64,000 nucleotides of DNA from Providencia rettgeri (GCA_900455085.1 UGTZ01000001.1:1146501-1210500); one strand, 5' to 3'. Shown: positions 37,200-48,723, counted from the first letter of the stretch. The notes: generated by a model not told the origin, from the sequence alone. Program-made: numbers and translations.

Positions 37200-37232
37200 A
37201 AAAAGTATAACTAACAATTAGTTATACTTTTT
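37200..37232. terminator. Perfect hairpin between mtnN and btuF
   Basis: A 15-bp perfect inverted repeat (AAAAAGTATAACTAA / TTAGTTATACTTTTT) with a three-base loop, eleven bases after the mtnN stop. Read on the minus strand it has the shape of an intrinsic terminator, so btuF may be expressed by partial read-through or from its own promoter. Confidence 0.75.
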
Positions 37233-37242
37233 ATGAGAATTA

Positions 37243-37935
37243 TTAAGCGAGTTTGGATAAAATTGCAGTGATCATTAATGACGATTGACGGGCAGCAACG
37301 GGTAAGAATTCATCGAAGCTTGTGTGGGATTCCTTATCAGCCACATCTGAAATGGCGCGGACAACGACAAACGGGGTACCAAATTGGTGACACACTTGGC
37401 CAATCGCGGTGGCTTCCATTTCTACTGCCGCAACTTGCGGGAACATCGCTTTGATGCGAGCCAGTGGTTCAGCACCATTAATAAAAGCATCGCCGCTACA
37501 AACTAAACCACGAACAGCGTTCATATCCAATAGCTGAATGCACTGCTCAGCAACTTCAATCAGTTTAGTATCCGCGACGAAAGCGGGTGGGCACTGTGCC
37601 ATTTGGCCAGGTTCATAACCGAATGCTGTCACATCAGCATCATGGTAACGAACTTCAGTAGAAACCACGATATCACCGACATTTAAACGAGGGTCTAGCC
37701 CACCGGCGGAGCCAGTGTTAATCACGACATCTGGTTGGCAATGCTCCAGTAACAATGTTGTGCCGATTGCGGCAGCGACTTTACCAATACCTGATTTCAA
37801 TAACGCAACGTCAACGCCATTAATTTGACCTGTATAAATCTCACAGCCAGCGCGGTTAATAGTTTGGCAGTTTTCAATTTGCGAGCGCAAAATCGCCACT
37901 TCTTGTTCCATGGCACCAATTATTCCAACTTTCAT
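37243..37935 (-). CDS. mtnN: MTA/SAH nucleosidase
   Basis: A 230-residue 5'-methylthioadenosine/S-adenosylhomocysteine nucleosidase, which recycles products of SAM metabolism and feeds the LuxS pathway. Family blocks are GIIGAMEQEVAILR at the start, INTGSAGGLDP near 77, the VEMEATAIGQV purine/ribose segment near 170 and the ISDVADKESH catalytic aspartate segment near 195. The start at 37935 (MKVGIIG) follows AAGGAG; the longer frame to 37977 is not conserved. Confidence 0.96.
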   Translation of the reverse strand: MKVGIIGAMEQEVAILRSQIENCQTINRAGCEIYTGQINGVDVALLKSGIGKVAAAIGTTLLLEHCQPDVVINTGSAGGLDPRLNVGDIVVSTEVRYHDADVTAFGYEPGQMAQCPPAFVADTKLIEVAEQCIQLLDMNAVRGLVCSGDAFINGAEPLARIKAMFPQVAAVEMEATAIGQVCHQFGTPFVVVRAISDVADKESHTSFDEFLPVAARQSSLMITAILSKLA

Positions 37936-38182
37936 TTTGTCTCCTTTTCCCTGCTCAATTTGCACTATTAGTGTCAATATTTTGACTAGGGACGATAATG
38001 TTTTATTGTGTTATTGCTGTATTCTTCGAGTGGGTTCGCAATTTTAATTGCAACAACTCGGATTTAGACAACGAAATTACAAAGATGCACGAAGTGTAAC
38101 ATTGAAAGGTGAGTCGTGAAGTTTTTTTCCTATATTTAGGCTATATAATGAAGCATCAATCGAGATAGGGAGGGGGGGCAGA

Positions 38183-39709
38183 GTGGGTGAGATTAATTTT
38201 GTTAAGAAGTTAAACTTTCAGCGTAACTACATGAGCAGTGCGAAAAACCAAAAAATTTCACCTAAAGATGAAGACGCGGTTAATCGCTTATTTGAAAGTG
38301 ACCGTGGGCGGATCATTAATTCAGCTGCCATTCGCCGTTTGCAACAAAAAACGCAAGTTTTTCCCTTAGAGCAAAATGCAGCAGTTCGCAGTCGCTTAAC
38401 TCACTCATTAGAGGTACAGCAGGTTGGCCGTTACATCAGTAAAACGGTTTTAGGCGAACTAAAAAAGAAAAAATTGCTTGAACCTTATGGGCTAGATGAA
38501 CGGTGTGATGCTTTTGAGAGCTTAGTCGAAATGGCCTGCTTAATGCATGATATTGGCAATCCACCATTTGGGCACTTTGGTGAGGCTGCAATTCAACGGT
38601 GGTTTACTAAATTACTATCGCCTAGTTACTTATATACACCCAATTCCCCTGATCCATGCCAAATCCCTGCATTACAGTTAACTGGAAATGAAAAGCAAGA
38701 TTTATTCCGCCGTCAATTAAAGCAAGATTTATGCTCATTTGAAGGTAACGCGCAAGGGCTACGTATGGCGCATCGCTTACTCAAACTAAACTTAACCTAT
38801 GCGCAAGTTGGCTCTATCTTAAAATATACGCGTGGAGCTTATGATTTGGAGCCAATTCCCCCTGAATTTGATTATTTAATGAAAAAACCAGGATATTATT
38901 GGTCAGAGATGGACTTTGTAAGTGAGCTAACCAAAAAGCTCGATATGGAAAAATATTGCCGTTTCCCGCTGTCCTATATTATGGAAGCGGCTGATGATAT
39001 TTCATATTGCATTGCTGATTTGGATGACGCTGCGGAAAAAGGAATTTTTACTGTTGAGCAGTTAATTGAGTATTTAAAAGCAGAGTGGGGAAATATTGAA
39101 CAAAATGATTTATTCGATCAAACCATTATGCGAGCTTTCAATAATATCAGTGACAACCACACAAGGCGCATTCAGCAAGACCAATTCTTTATGTATTTGC
39201 GCGTAAATATCACAGGAAAATTATCTCATTACAGCGCGCAACAATTTATTAAGAATCTGCCCGAAATTTATAACGGCACTTTTAATAGCGCTTTGTTAGA
39301 AGATAAAAGTCCAGAGCATAGGTTATTGAAAGTGCTGAAAACAGTGGCTTTTAAACATGTGTTTAATCACCATGAAGTTGAAGAGTTAGAGTTACAAGGC
39401 TATCGAATTATCAGTGGATTATTAGATTTTTATAGTCCACTACTGATGATGGATAGAAGTGATTTTGCTGACCTCGTGGACAAAAATTACCACAAGCATT
39501 TTTTCATTGAAACGAGGTTATTCCATAAATTATCTAATAAGCATCGATTATCTTACACAGAAGCACTTGAGAAAATTTCTGCAACGAATGAAGCAGATAA
39601 ATCTATTCTTGAGTTTTATTATCGAGCTCGTTTGATTCAAGACTATATTAGCGGTATGACAGACCACTATGCCTATGAAGAATACCGTAAATTTATGGTT
39701 AGCAATTGA
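38183..39709 (+). CDS. dgt: dGTP triphosphohydrolase
   Basis: A 508-residue HD-domain enzyme hydrolysing dGTP to deoxyguanosine and triphosphate. The metal-binding HD motif is LMHDIGNPPFGHFGE near residue 118, preceded by RLQQKTQVFPLEQNAAVRSR and LTHSLEVQQVGR, and followed by the EGNAQGLRM and IMEAADDISYC blocks. The start is GTG at 38183 behind an AGGGAGG ribosome site (in a G-rich run). E. coli Dgt has 505 residues. It follows the mtnN region divergently; degP, next in E. coli, is absent and rlmD comes instead. Confidence 0.95.
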   Translation: MGEINFVKKLNFQRNYMSSAKNQKISPKDEDAVNRLFESDRGRIINSAAIRRLQQKTQVFPLEQNAAVRSRLTHSLEVQQVGRYISKTVLGELKKKKLLEPYGLDERCDAFESLVEMACLMHDIGNPPFGHFGEAAIQRWFTKLLSPSYLYTPNSPDPCQIPALQLTGNEKQDLFRRQLKQDLCSFEGNAQGLRMAHRLLKLNLTYAQVGSILKYTRGAYDLEPIPPEFDYLMKKPGYYWSEMDFVSELTKKLDMEKYCRFPLSYIMEAADDISYCIADLDDAAEKGIFTVEQLIEYLKAEWGNIEQNDLFDQTIMRAFNNISDNHTRRIQQDQFFMYLRVNITGKLSHYSAQQFIKNLPEIYNGTFNSALLEDKSPEHRLLKVLKTVAFKHVFNHHEVEELELQGYRIISGLLDFYSPLLMMDRSDFADLVDKNYHKHFFIETRLFHKLSNKHRLSYTEALEKISATNEADKSILEFYYRARLIQDYISGMTDHYAYEEYRKFMVSN

Positions 39710-39881
39710 TATAATAACTGAATAGCGTAATAAAAATAGAAAAGTAGTCAATCAAATGATAGGAAAGTAGGTATAATAGTCTGCTCGTTTTCCTTGATTA
39801 ATTAGCGAAAAAAAAACGCATTAAAATTGAAAACTCGGCAATCATGATTTTTATAACTTAATATTCTGTAGTGACTATTTT

Positions 39882-41213
39882 ATGGCTCAATTTTACTCTC
39901 CTAATCGCCGTACCACTCCACGCCGCCAGATCACGGTTGTAGCTGATAGCCTTGATGCCGCAGGGCAAGGTGTTGCTCGTATCGAAGGAAAAACCATTTT
40001 TGTAACAGGTTTATTGCCTGAAGAAGAAGCCCAAATTGAATTGACGGAAGAGAAACGGCAGTTTGCTAAAGGGAAGGTAATTAAACGTTTGAGCACGAGC
40101 CTTCAAAGAGTAAAGCCACGGTGCCGTTATTTTAACCAATGTGGGGGATGTCAACAGCAACATGTTGACATTGCACTACAAAGAGAAAGTAAAGCTCATG
40201 CTTTAGCTTATCTGATGCGACGCGAAACATTGCAAGATATATCCTGTGCCGAGGTGATTTATGGTGAGTCATATGGCTACCGTCGCCGAGCTCGGTTGGG
40301 GCTACAATATCAGCCTAAAAGTAAAAATGTCGTTATGGGGTTTCGTCAATCTCAATCTAACACATTAGTTGATATAAAAAATTGCCCTATATTATCTCCT
40401 GATTTGGATATCTTATTAAAACCACTTTCTGAATGCATTAACCAGCTCAGTAATAAAGCGAAATTGGGCCACGTAGAGCTTATTCACGCAGACAATAGCA
40501 AAATTGTATTGATTCGTTACTTAACACCTTTTTCGTTATCAGATACTCAAAAGTTAAGCAATTTTGAAAATCAGCATGGAGTGTCTATCTGGTTAGCGGG
40601 TAATGATGAAAACTTACAAGCTCTGTCACCAAATTCGCCACAACCTGAGTATCAAGTTGCTGGGGAAATACTAAAATTTAACCCATTAAATTTTATTCAA
40701 GTGAACGGGCAAGTTAACCAGTTGATGGTAGAACAAGCTTTAGCATGGTTAGATCTAAACAGTGAAGATAGGGTATTAGACCTTTTTTGTGGAATGGGTA
40801 ACTTTACATTACCTATCGCACGGTTAGTGAAATCCGTTGTGGGTGTTGAAGGTGTGGAAAATTTAGTCAAACAGGCACGAAATAACGCACAGCTCAATAC
40901 TATTTGTAATGCGACATTCTATAATGAAAACTTAGAAGCCCAGATACACACACAACCTTGGGCGGCTCGTGGCTTTAATAAAGTATTATTAGACCCCGCT
41001 AGAGCTGGAGCCGCTGGTGTTATGGAACATTTAATTAAACTGATGCCAGAAAAAATTGTCTATGTTTCATGTAACCCCACAACATTGGCAAGAGATAGCA
41101 AAGTTTTACTTGATGGGGGCTATCAGTTATTACAGTTGCGGATGCTAGACATGTTTCCGCATACTAGCCATTTAGAGTCAATGGCGTTATTTATCCGTCG
41201 CCCAGAGGTTTAA
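39882..41213 (+). CDS. rlmD: 23S rRNA m5U1939 methyltransferase RlmD
   Basis: A 443-residue SAM-dependent methyltransferase. An N-terminal TRAM domain (residues ~15-75, SLDAAGQGVARIEGKTIFV) is followed by the Fe-S cysteines CRYFNQCGGCQQQH, then the Rossmann domain with DLFCGMGNFTLPIA, the DPARAGAAGVME motif and the catalytic cysteine in YVSCNPTTLARD. It lies 16 bases upstream of relA and probably shares a transcript, as in E. coli. Confidence 0.95.
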   Translation: MAQFYSPNRRTTPRRQITVVADSLDAAGQGVARIEGKTIFVTGLLPEEEAQIELTEEKRQFAKGKVIKRLSTSLQRVKPRCRYFNQCGGCQQQHVDIALQRESKAHALAYLMRRETLQDISCAEVIYGESYGYRRRARLGLQYQPKSKNVVMGFRQSQSNTLVDIKNCPILSPDLDILLKPLSECINQLSNKAKLGHVELIHADNSKIVLIRYLTPFSLSDTQKLSNFENQHGVSIWLAGNDENLQALSPNSPQPEYQVAGEILKFNPLNFIQVNGQVNQLMVEQALAWLDLNSEDRVLDLFCGMGNFTLPIARLVKSVVGVEGVENLVKQARNNAQLNTICNATFYNENLEAQIHTQPWAARGFNKVLLDPARAGAAGVMEHLIKLMPEKIVYVSCNPTTLARDSKVLLDGGYQLLQLRMLDMFPHTSHLESMALFIRRPEV

Positions 41214-41229
41214 TAGGTAGGGAGAATAT

Positions 41230-43461
41230 ATGGTTGCAGTAAGAAGTGCGCATCTTACCCCAGCAGGTGAGTTTGCCCCAGAAAAGTGGGTTAACGGTCT
41301 GGGATTGAGCAATAAACAATCAGAAGAAAAGCTCATCCATACTTGGCAATATTGTCACGATAAACTAGCCGGACAAGAAATCGCCCCTCTGTTACTGTGG
41401 CGCGGTATTGAAATGACCGAAATCCTATCGACATTAAGTATGGATATCGGCAGCTTACAAGCAGCTTTACTTTTTCCCTTAGTGGAAGAGGGGAAGTTGG
41501 AAGAGCAAGAAGTTATTGATGAATTTGGTAAATCCATTCACGAACTCGTTAAAGGCGTGCTGGAAATGGATGCGATTCGTCAACTTAAAGCCACGCAATC
41601 GAGTGAAACGAGCTCGACACAAGTCGATAATATTCGTCGTATGCTACTGTCAATGGTAGAGGATTTCCGCTGTGTTGTTATTAAGTTAGCGGAACGAATT
41701 GCCCATTTACGTGAAGTCAAAGATGCAACGGAAGATGAGCGCGTTTTAGCGGCTAAAGAGTGTTCAAATATTTATGCTCCTTTAGCAAATCGCCTAGGAA
41801 TTGGGCAGTTAAAATGGGAGTTAGAAGACTTCTGTTTTCGTTATTTGCATCCCGATGAATATAAGAAAATTGCAAAGCTCCTCCATGAACGTCGTATTGA
41901 CCGTGAAGAGTATATAGATACTTTCGTAACAACCTTACGTAAGTACATGTTAAAAGAGAATATTCAAGCAGATATCTATGGCCGGCCTAAGCATATTTAC
42001 AGTATTTGGCGTAAAATGCAGAAAAAATCATTGGCATTTGATGAACTGTTTGATGTGCGAGCGGTGCGTATTGTTGTTGAACGCTTGCAGGATTGTTATG
42101 CTGCATTAGGGATTGTGCATACCCATTTTCGCCACCTTCCTGATGAGTTTGATGACTATGTGGCGAACCCGAAACCTAATGGTTATCAATCTATTCATAC
42201 AGTAGTGTTAGGGCCAAACGGTAAAACGCTTGAAATTCAAATTCGTACTCGCCAAATGCATGAAGATGCAGAGCTGGGAGTTGCGGCACATTGGAAATAC
42301 AAAGAAGGCGCGACTGGCATTGGTAAAGGCAGTAGTTACGAAAACCGCATTGCATGGTTACGTAAGCTGATTGCATGGCAAGAAGAAATGGCAGATTCTG
42401 GCGAAATGCTAGATGAAGTTCGTAGTCAAGTGTTTGATGACCGAGTGTATGTCTTTACCCCAAAAGGGGATGTGGTGGATTTACCAGCAGGCTCGACGCC
42501 GCTTGATTTTGCTTATCATATTCACAGTGATGTCGGCCATCGTTGTATTGGTGCAAAAATAGGTGGGCGTATTGTCCCATTTAGCTATCAATTACAAATG
42601 GGCGATCAAATTGAAATTATTACTCAAAAGCATCCAAATCCAAGCCGCGACTGGTTAAACCCTAACTTAGGGTATGTCACAACCAGCCGTGGGCGAGCTA
42701 AAATCCAAAATTGGTTCCGTAAACAAGATAGGGACAAAAATATTCTTGCAGGGCGTCAAATTTTAGATAGCGAACTATCACAGCTTGATATAAGCCTTCG
42801 TGAAGCAGAAAAACTGCTAATCGCACGCTACAATGTTCATTCATTGGATGAGGTTTTGGCAGGAATTGGCGGCGGTGATATCCGTATCAACCAATTAGTG
42901 AATTTCCTGCAGAGCAAATTTAACAAAGCCACTGCCGAAGAAGAAGACCGTGCGGCAATGAAGACATTAGAAAGTAAGTCTTCACTCCCAAGAGCACCAT
43001 CTCATAGTAGCGGCCGAGTGGTGGTTGAAGGGGTTGGTAACCTAATGCACCATATTGCACGCTGCTGCCAGCCAATTCCAGGGGATGAAATTGTCGGTTT
43101 TATCACGAAAGGAAGAGGTATTTCCATTCACAGTGCAGACTGTGAACAATTAGCTGAACTACAAAGCCATGCACCAGAACGCGTAATAGATGCAGTTTGG
43201 GGAGAAAACTACTCGAGTGGTTATTCTCTTGTGGTTAGAGTTATTGCTAATGACCGCAGCGGCCTGCTGCGTGATATCACGACAATATTAGCAAATGAGA
43301 AAGTCAATGTGCTTGGTGTCAGTAGCCGCAGCGATGTAAAACAGCAACTGGCAACGATAGATATGACTATTGAGCTGTATAACATTGAGGTGCTGAGTCG
43401 GGTGTTAGCTAAGCTGAATCAGTTGGCGGATGTTATAGAAGCAAAGCGTCATTCTCAGTGA
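41230..43461 (+). CDS. relA: (p)ppGpp synthetase I RelA
   Basis: A 743-residue ribosome-associated synthetase making (p)ppGpp in amino-acid starvation; E. coli RelA has 744. Layout: an N-terminal degenerate HD pseudo-hydrolase domain lacking the HD residues, the synthetase domain (residues ~240-400, with FDELFDVRAVRIVV and NPKPNGYQSIHTVV), a TGS domain (VYVFTPKGDVVDLPAGSTPLDFA), a CC-motif region (HIARCCQPIPGDEI) and a C-terminal ACT domain (LVVRVIANDRSGLLRDITTI). ppGpp acts with DksA, also encoded in this window. The stop codon borders an ERIC-like element. Confidence 0.97.
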   Translation: MVAVRSAHLTPAGEFAPEKWVNGLGLSNKQSEEKLIHTWQYCHDKLAGQEIAPLLLWRGIEMTEILSTLSMDIGSLQAALLFPLVEEGKLEEQEVIDEFGKSIHELVKGVLEMDAIRQLKATQSSETSSTQVDNIRRMLLSMVEDFRCVVIKLAERIAHLREVKDATEDERVLAAKECSNIYAPLANRLGIGQLKWELEDFCFRYLHPDEYKKIAKLLHERRIDREEYIDTFVTTLRKYMLKENIQADIYGRPKHIYSIWRKMQKKSLAFDELFDVRAVRIVVERLQDCYAALGIVHTHFRHLPDEFDDYVANPKPNGYQSIHTVVLGPNGKTLEIQIRTRQMHEDAELGVAAHWKYKEGATGIGKGSSYENRIAWLRKLIAWQEEMADSGEMLDEVRSQVFDDRVYVFTPKGDVVDLPAGSTPLDFAYHIHSDVGHRCIGAKIGGRIVPFSYQLQMGDQIEIITQKHPNPSRDWLNPNLGYVTTSRGRAKIQNWFRKQDRDKNILAGRQILDSELSQLDISLREAEKLLIARYNVHSLDEVLAGIGGGDIRINQLVNFLQSKFNKATAEEEDRAAMKTLESKSSLPRAPSHSSGRVVVEGVGNLMHHIARCCQPIPGDEIVGFITKGRGISIHSADCEQLAELQSHAPERVIDAVWGENYSSGYSLVVRVIANDRSGLLRDITTILANEKVNVLGVSSRSDVKQQLATIDMTIELYNIEVLSRVLAKLNQLADVIEAKRHSQ

Positions 43462-43586
43462 TTTTCTTCATATTTTGAGTTGTAGGGGTGTTGGCTGCGC
43501 TTAGCTACTCGGGTCACATACTTGTGTATGCTCCCCGAGATATCTTCGCTTGCCGCCTACCTACAATTCAAACTATTTTGAAAATC
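43460..43586. repeat. ERIC-like element after relA
   Basis: A 127-base copy with ends GATTTTC / GAAAATC and arms TTGAGTTGTAGG / CCTACAATTCAA. It overlaps the last two bases of the relA stop. The remaining ~190 bases before mazG are AT-rich with no other feature seen. Confidence 0.85.
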
Positions 43587-43774
43587 GGTATATTTATATT
43601 CTAAAAATCCCTCTCTTCATGTTTTTAATTATTCTTTTCTATACAACTTCTGTTTCTTCATGAGTTAGTTAGCAAAAATTTATTTTTTTGGGAAAAATTT
43701 GTCGATTGCTCATCAACTCTGATAAGTTTGGGATAAAGGACAACTAGAAACAAAAAAAATTAAAGGTTAATACA

Positions 43775-44569
43775 ATGAGTCAGACAAATCTTCAAATTGA
43801 ACGTTTATTATCCATCATGGCACAGTTACGCGATCCTCAAACAGGGTGCCCATGGGATAAGGTACAAACATTTAAAACTATTGCGCCTTATACGCTTGAA
43901 GAAACTTATGAAGTGCTTGATGCGATAGAACGTGAAGATTTTAGCGACTTAAAAGGTGAGTTGGGAGACTTATTATTCCAAGTGGTTTTCTATGCGCAAA
44001 TGGCGAATGAAAAATCACTCTTTGATTTTAGCGATATCTGCCAATCTGTTAGTGATAAGCTCGAACATCGCCACCCTCATATTTTCGATGCAAATAATAC
44101 ACTGAGTAGCACAGAAGTGATTGAGGGATGGGAAAAACGAAAAGCCAAAGAGCGAGCTGAAAAATCGCAATTTTCTGTGCTAGATGATATTCCAAATTCA
44201 CTCCCAGCACTAATGAAAGCCTATAAAATTCAAAAACGTTGTGCGTCAGTTGGTTTTGACTGGGATACGCTAGGCCCTGTTGTTGGTAAAGTTCATGAAG
44301 AACTTGAAGAAGTGATGGAAGAAGCCACTCAGGCGGTTGTTGACCAGGCGCGCTTAGAAGAGGAAATTGGCGACTTATTGTTTGCAACCGTGAATTTATC
44401 ACGCCATTTAGGTTATAAACCTGAAATAGCGTTGCAAAAAGCGTGTAACAAATTCGAAGGTCGTTTTCGCCAAATCGAAAAAAGCCTCGCGGAAAGTGGT
44501 AAAACGACAGAAAGTGCTACACTTAATGAGATGGAGGCACTTTGGCAGCAGGTTAAGAGCCAAGAATAA
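43775..44569 (+). CDS. mazG: Nucleoside triphosphate pyrophosphohydrolase MazG
   Basis: A 264-residue all-alpha NTP pyrophosphohydrolase that converts NTPs to NMPs and lowers ppGpp-linked stress signals. Two MazG repeats are visible: the first with CPWDKVQTF, EETYEVLDAIERED and ELGDLLFQVVFYAQ (EExxE and ExxD metal motifs), the second with VHEELEEVMEE and EEIGDLLFATVNLSRHLG. E. coli MazG has 263 residues. The mazEF toxin-antitoxin pair that separates relA and mazG in E. coli is absent. Confidence 0.95.
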   Translation: MSQTNLQIERLLSIMAQLRDPQTGCPWDKVQTFKTIAPYTLEETYEVLDAIEREDFSDLKGELGDLLFQVVFYAQMANEKSLFDFSDICQSVSDKLEHRHPHIFDANNTLSSTEVIEGWEKRKAKERAEKSQFSVLDDIPNSLPALMKAYKIQKRCASVGFDWDTLGPVVGKVHEELEEVMEEATQAVVDQARLEEEIGDLLFATVNLSRHLGYKPEIALQKACNKFEGRFRQIEKSLAESGKTTESATLNEMEALWQQVKSQE

Positions 44570-44574
44570 AATGG

Positions 44575-44940
44575 CTCGTCATATTTCGCACTACAGCGTT
44601 GTTGGCTGCGTTCGGCTACACGGGTCACATACTTAGTGTATGCTCCCCGAGATATCCTCTCTTGCCGCCTAGCTGTAGCACGAACTACATAGAGCCAAAG
44701 CTCGTCGGGCTTCGCACTACAGCGTTGTTGGCTGCGTTCGGCTACTCGGGTCACATACTTAGTGTATGCTCCCCGAGATATCCTCTCTTGCCGCCTAGCT
44801 GTAGCACGAACTATATAGAGCCAATTCTCGTCGGGCCTCGCACTACAGCGTTGTTGGCTGCGTTCGGCTACACGGGTCACATACTTAGTGTATGTTCCCC
44901 GAGATATCCTCTCTTGCCGCCTAGCTGTAATGCGGACCTT
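44575..44940. repeat. Three tandem ERIC-like units, 126-bp period
   Basis: Units start at 44575, 44701 and 44827, exactly 126 bases apart, and are almost identical (for example CTACACGGG against CTACTCGGG). Each contains ACTACAGCGTTGTTGGCTGC, the core GTCACATACTTAGTGTATG and CTTGCCGCCTAGCTGTA. The long frames that run through them on both strands are products of the period being a multiple of three. Confidence 0.9.
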
Positions 44941-45296
44941 GTCTGCAATTGTTTAAACCATTAGTTGTTTTAAAATCTGGCGGTTGTTGGTTTGTTCTAA
45001 AAGCACTTCATTCAATAGCACCAAACAAAGCTTCAAAAATAATGGGTGACGTGAAATATTGAGGTGTTAAATAGCGACAAGTAGAGTAAATAGTTATTCA
45101 AAATCAAAGTTAGTGCAGAATCGCATTTTTTATACCACACAATGAGCTGAAAGGATTTAGCTTTTGCATTTGAACTGTGTTAATCTATGAAAATAGACAA
45201 AGATGACTAATTTTGAAGCGATAAATAATTTTCGCTTTTAACTTGCTGATAATATTAGAGTATTGATGAAATTTAGCCTTATTATGCTTAGAACAT

Positions 45297-45325
45297 TTGT
45301 AGCGAAATTAAGGTTCGGGTATACT
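45297..45325 (+). promoter_or_regulatory. Candidate sigma-70 promoter of pyrG
   Basis: -35 TTGTAG (45297-45302), 17-base spacer, -10 TATACT (45320-45325), 55 bases before the pyrG start. The 350 bases between the ERIC triplet and this promoter show no gene. Confidence 0.6.
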
Positions 45326-45380
45326 GTTTTCCCGTCCTGTTATATCCATCATCTTTTAAACCTAAACTTTCAGGTTCAGC

Positions 45381-47018
45381 ATGAAAACTAATTATATTTT
45401 TGTGACCGGCGGGGTCGTATCCTCTCTGGGTAAAGGCATTGCCGCAGCCTCTTTGGCGGCTATACTCGAAGCCCGTGGACTCAATGTGACTATTATGAAA
45501 CTGGATCCCTACATCAACGTAGATCCAGGCACAATGAGCCCAACCCAACACGGGGAAGTTTTCGTTACAGAAGACGGCGCTGAAACTGACTTAGATTTGG
45601 GTCATTATGAGCGCTTCATCCGTACTAAAATGACTCGTCGTAATAACTTTACGACTGGGCGTGTTTACTCTGAAGTTCTGCGCAAAGAGCGCCGTGGCGA
45701 CTACTTAGGCGCTACAATTCAAGTTATCCCTCATATCACTAATGAAATTAAAGACCGCATCATCCGTGGTGGCGAAGGCCATGACGTTGTTTTGGTTGAA
45801 GTTGGTGGTACAGTGGGTGATATTGAATCATTGCCATTCCTTGAAGCGATTCGTCAAATGGCTGCAGAAGTCGGCCGTGAGCGTACTTTATATTTGCACT
45901 TAACATTAGTGCCTTACCTTGCAGCAGCTGGTGAAGTGAAAACTAAGCCAACTCAACATTCTGTGAAAGAATTGCTGTCAATTGGTATCCAGCCAGACGT
46001 GTTAATCTGTCGCTCAGACAGAGTGATCCCAGCAAATGAACGTGCAAAGATCGCATTGTTCTGTAATGTGCCAGAGAAAGCGGTTATTTCTCTCAAAGAC
46101 GTTGATTCAATTTATAAAATTCCAGCCTTGTTAAAATCACAAGGTTTGGATGAGTACATTTGTAACCGTTTCCGCATTGATGCGCCAGAAGCTAATTTAT
46201 CTGAGTGGGAACAAGTTATTTACGAAGAAGCTAATCCTGCTGGTGAAGTCACCATTGGAATGGTTGGTAAATATGTTGAGTTACCAGATGCGTATAAATC
46301 TGTAATTGAAGCATTAAAACACGGTGGATTGAAAAACCGTTTAACTGTGAATATCAAATTGATTGATTCACAAGACATCGAAACGCGTGGTGTTGAGTTA
46401 CTAAAAGATTTAGATGCTATTTTAGTGCCAGGCGGTTTTGGTGAGCGTGGTATTGAAGGTAAAATTCTGACTGCTCAATATGCACGTGAAAACAAGATCC
46501 CTTACTTAGGGATTTGTTTGGGTATGCAAGTTGCATTGATTGAATTTGCACGTAATGTGGCCAATATGGCAGATGCAAATTCAACAGAATTTAAAGCGGA
46601 TTGTAAATTCCCAGTTGTTGCGCTGATTACAGAATGGCGTGACGAAGAGGGTAACCTTGAAGTGCGTTCAGAAGAGAGCGACCTTGGTGGAACAATGCGT
46701 GTTGGTAGTCAACCATGCCACCTAGTGAATGGTAGCCTTGTACGTGAGATGTATGGTTCAGAAACCATTATTGAACGTCACCGCCACCGTTATGAAGTGA
46801 ACAACTTACTGCTGAAACGCATAGAAGATGCGGGCCTGAAAATTGCAGGTCGTTCAGTAGATAACAAGCTGGTGGAAATTATTGAAAACCCAAATCATCC
46901 ATGGTTTGTGGCTTGTCAGTTCCACCCAGAGTTCACCTCTACACCAAGAGATGGTCATCCGTTGTTTGCAGGTTTTGTTAAAGCCGCTGGTAAGTACCAG
47001 AAAGGTGAGTTGAAATAA
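45381..47018 (+). CDS. pyrG: CTP synthase
   Basis: A 545-residue enzyme making CTP from UTP, ATP and glutamine. The N-terminal synthetase (amidoligase) domain opens with TGGVVSSLGKGI, the P-loop-like motif, and has the DPYINVDPGTMSP block. The C-terminal class I glutamine amidotransferase has the nucleophile cysteine in YLGICLGMQ near residue 379 and the HPE motif (CQFHPEF) near the end. The length equals E. coli PyrG. It lies 65 bases upstream of eno, as in E. coli. Confidence 0.97.
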   Translation: MKTNYIFVTGGVVSSLGKGIAAASLAAILEARGLNVTIMKLDPYINVDPGTMSPTQHGEVFVTEDGAETDLDLGHYERFIRTKMTRRNNFTTGRVYSEVLRKERRGDYLGATIQVIPHITNEIKDRIIRGGEGHDVVLVEVGGTVGDIESLPFLEAIRQMAAEVGRERTLYLHLTLVPYLAAAGEVKTKPTQHSVKELLSIGIQPDVLICRSDRVIPANERAKIALFCNVPEKAVISLKDVDSIYKIPALLKSQGLDEYICNRFRIDAPEANLSEWEQVIYEEANPAGEVTIGMVGKYVELPDAYKSVIEALKHGGLKNRLTVNIKLIDSQDIETRGVELLKDLDAILVPGGFGERGIEGKILTAQYARENKIPYLGICLGMQVALIEFARNVANMADANSTEFKADCKFPVVALITEWRDEEGNLEVRSEESDLGGTMRVGSQPCHLVNGSLVREMYGSETIIERHRHRYEVNNLLLKRIEDAGLKIAGRSVDNKLVEIIENPNHPWFVACQFHPEFTSTPRDGHPLFAGFVKAAGKYQKGELK

Positions 47019-47024
47019 GATATG

Positions 47025-47054
47025 GGGAAGTCGGCGCAGGTGCACCAACTTCCC
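47025..47054 (+). other. Hairpin in the pyrG-eno spacer
   Basis: Arms GGGAAGT / ACTTCCC with a 16-base loop and no T run. It may be an RNA processing or stabilising structure between the two genes rather than a terminator. Confidence 0.4.
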
Positions 47055-47083
47055 AAAATTTAACTTGTACTGAGGAAAACCTA

Positions 47084-48385
<1,302 letters not shown>

Positions 48386-48411
48386 TTTTAGTTCGTTAAC
48401 CAATTTATACG

Positions 48412-48440
48412 AAAGGAAGCCGATGGCTTCCTTTTTTTTT
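48412..48440 (+). terminator. eno terminator
   Basis: A stem GGAAGCC / GGCTTCC with a GAT loop followed by nine T residues, about 27 bases after the eno stop. Confidence 0.93.
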
Positions 48441-48723
48441 CGACTGAAACCTTTGCTGAGGAAGCCATTTTTACTATATATTCCCAGTAATTTATGATTA
48501 TCTCTAATGTATCATAATAAATTTGATTGGATTTTTAGTAAGCTTAATGATTGGTCAGCCTTTTATTGACTCACTTTATATTTAATAATCAATTTAAAAT
48601 CAATCAATTAGATAGTTGATTGATATACGTCTCTTTAGAAATAATATGCTAATTTATAGTGGCTATTTTAGTATTTAATTCTTCGATTTTTACGAGTAAA
48701 TGGGTAGGTTTTTTGGAGTTTAC

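Noticed and set aside
44575..44940. Possible CRISPR-like array
   Set aside because: The repeats are 126 bases, directly adjacent and without unique spacers, and each is an ERIC-type element; no cas genes occur.
44413..44964. Long overlapping open frames on both strands in the ERIC triplet, with repeated arginine/serine-rich peptides
   Set aside because: They arise because the 126-base repeat period is a multiple of three and the unit happens to lack stops; they also overlap the mazG 3' end and have no family or ribosome-site support.
45288..45551. Minus-strand frame of 87 codons at the pyrG start
   Set aside because: It is antisense to strongly conserved pyrG coding sequence and its promoter; no independent support.
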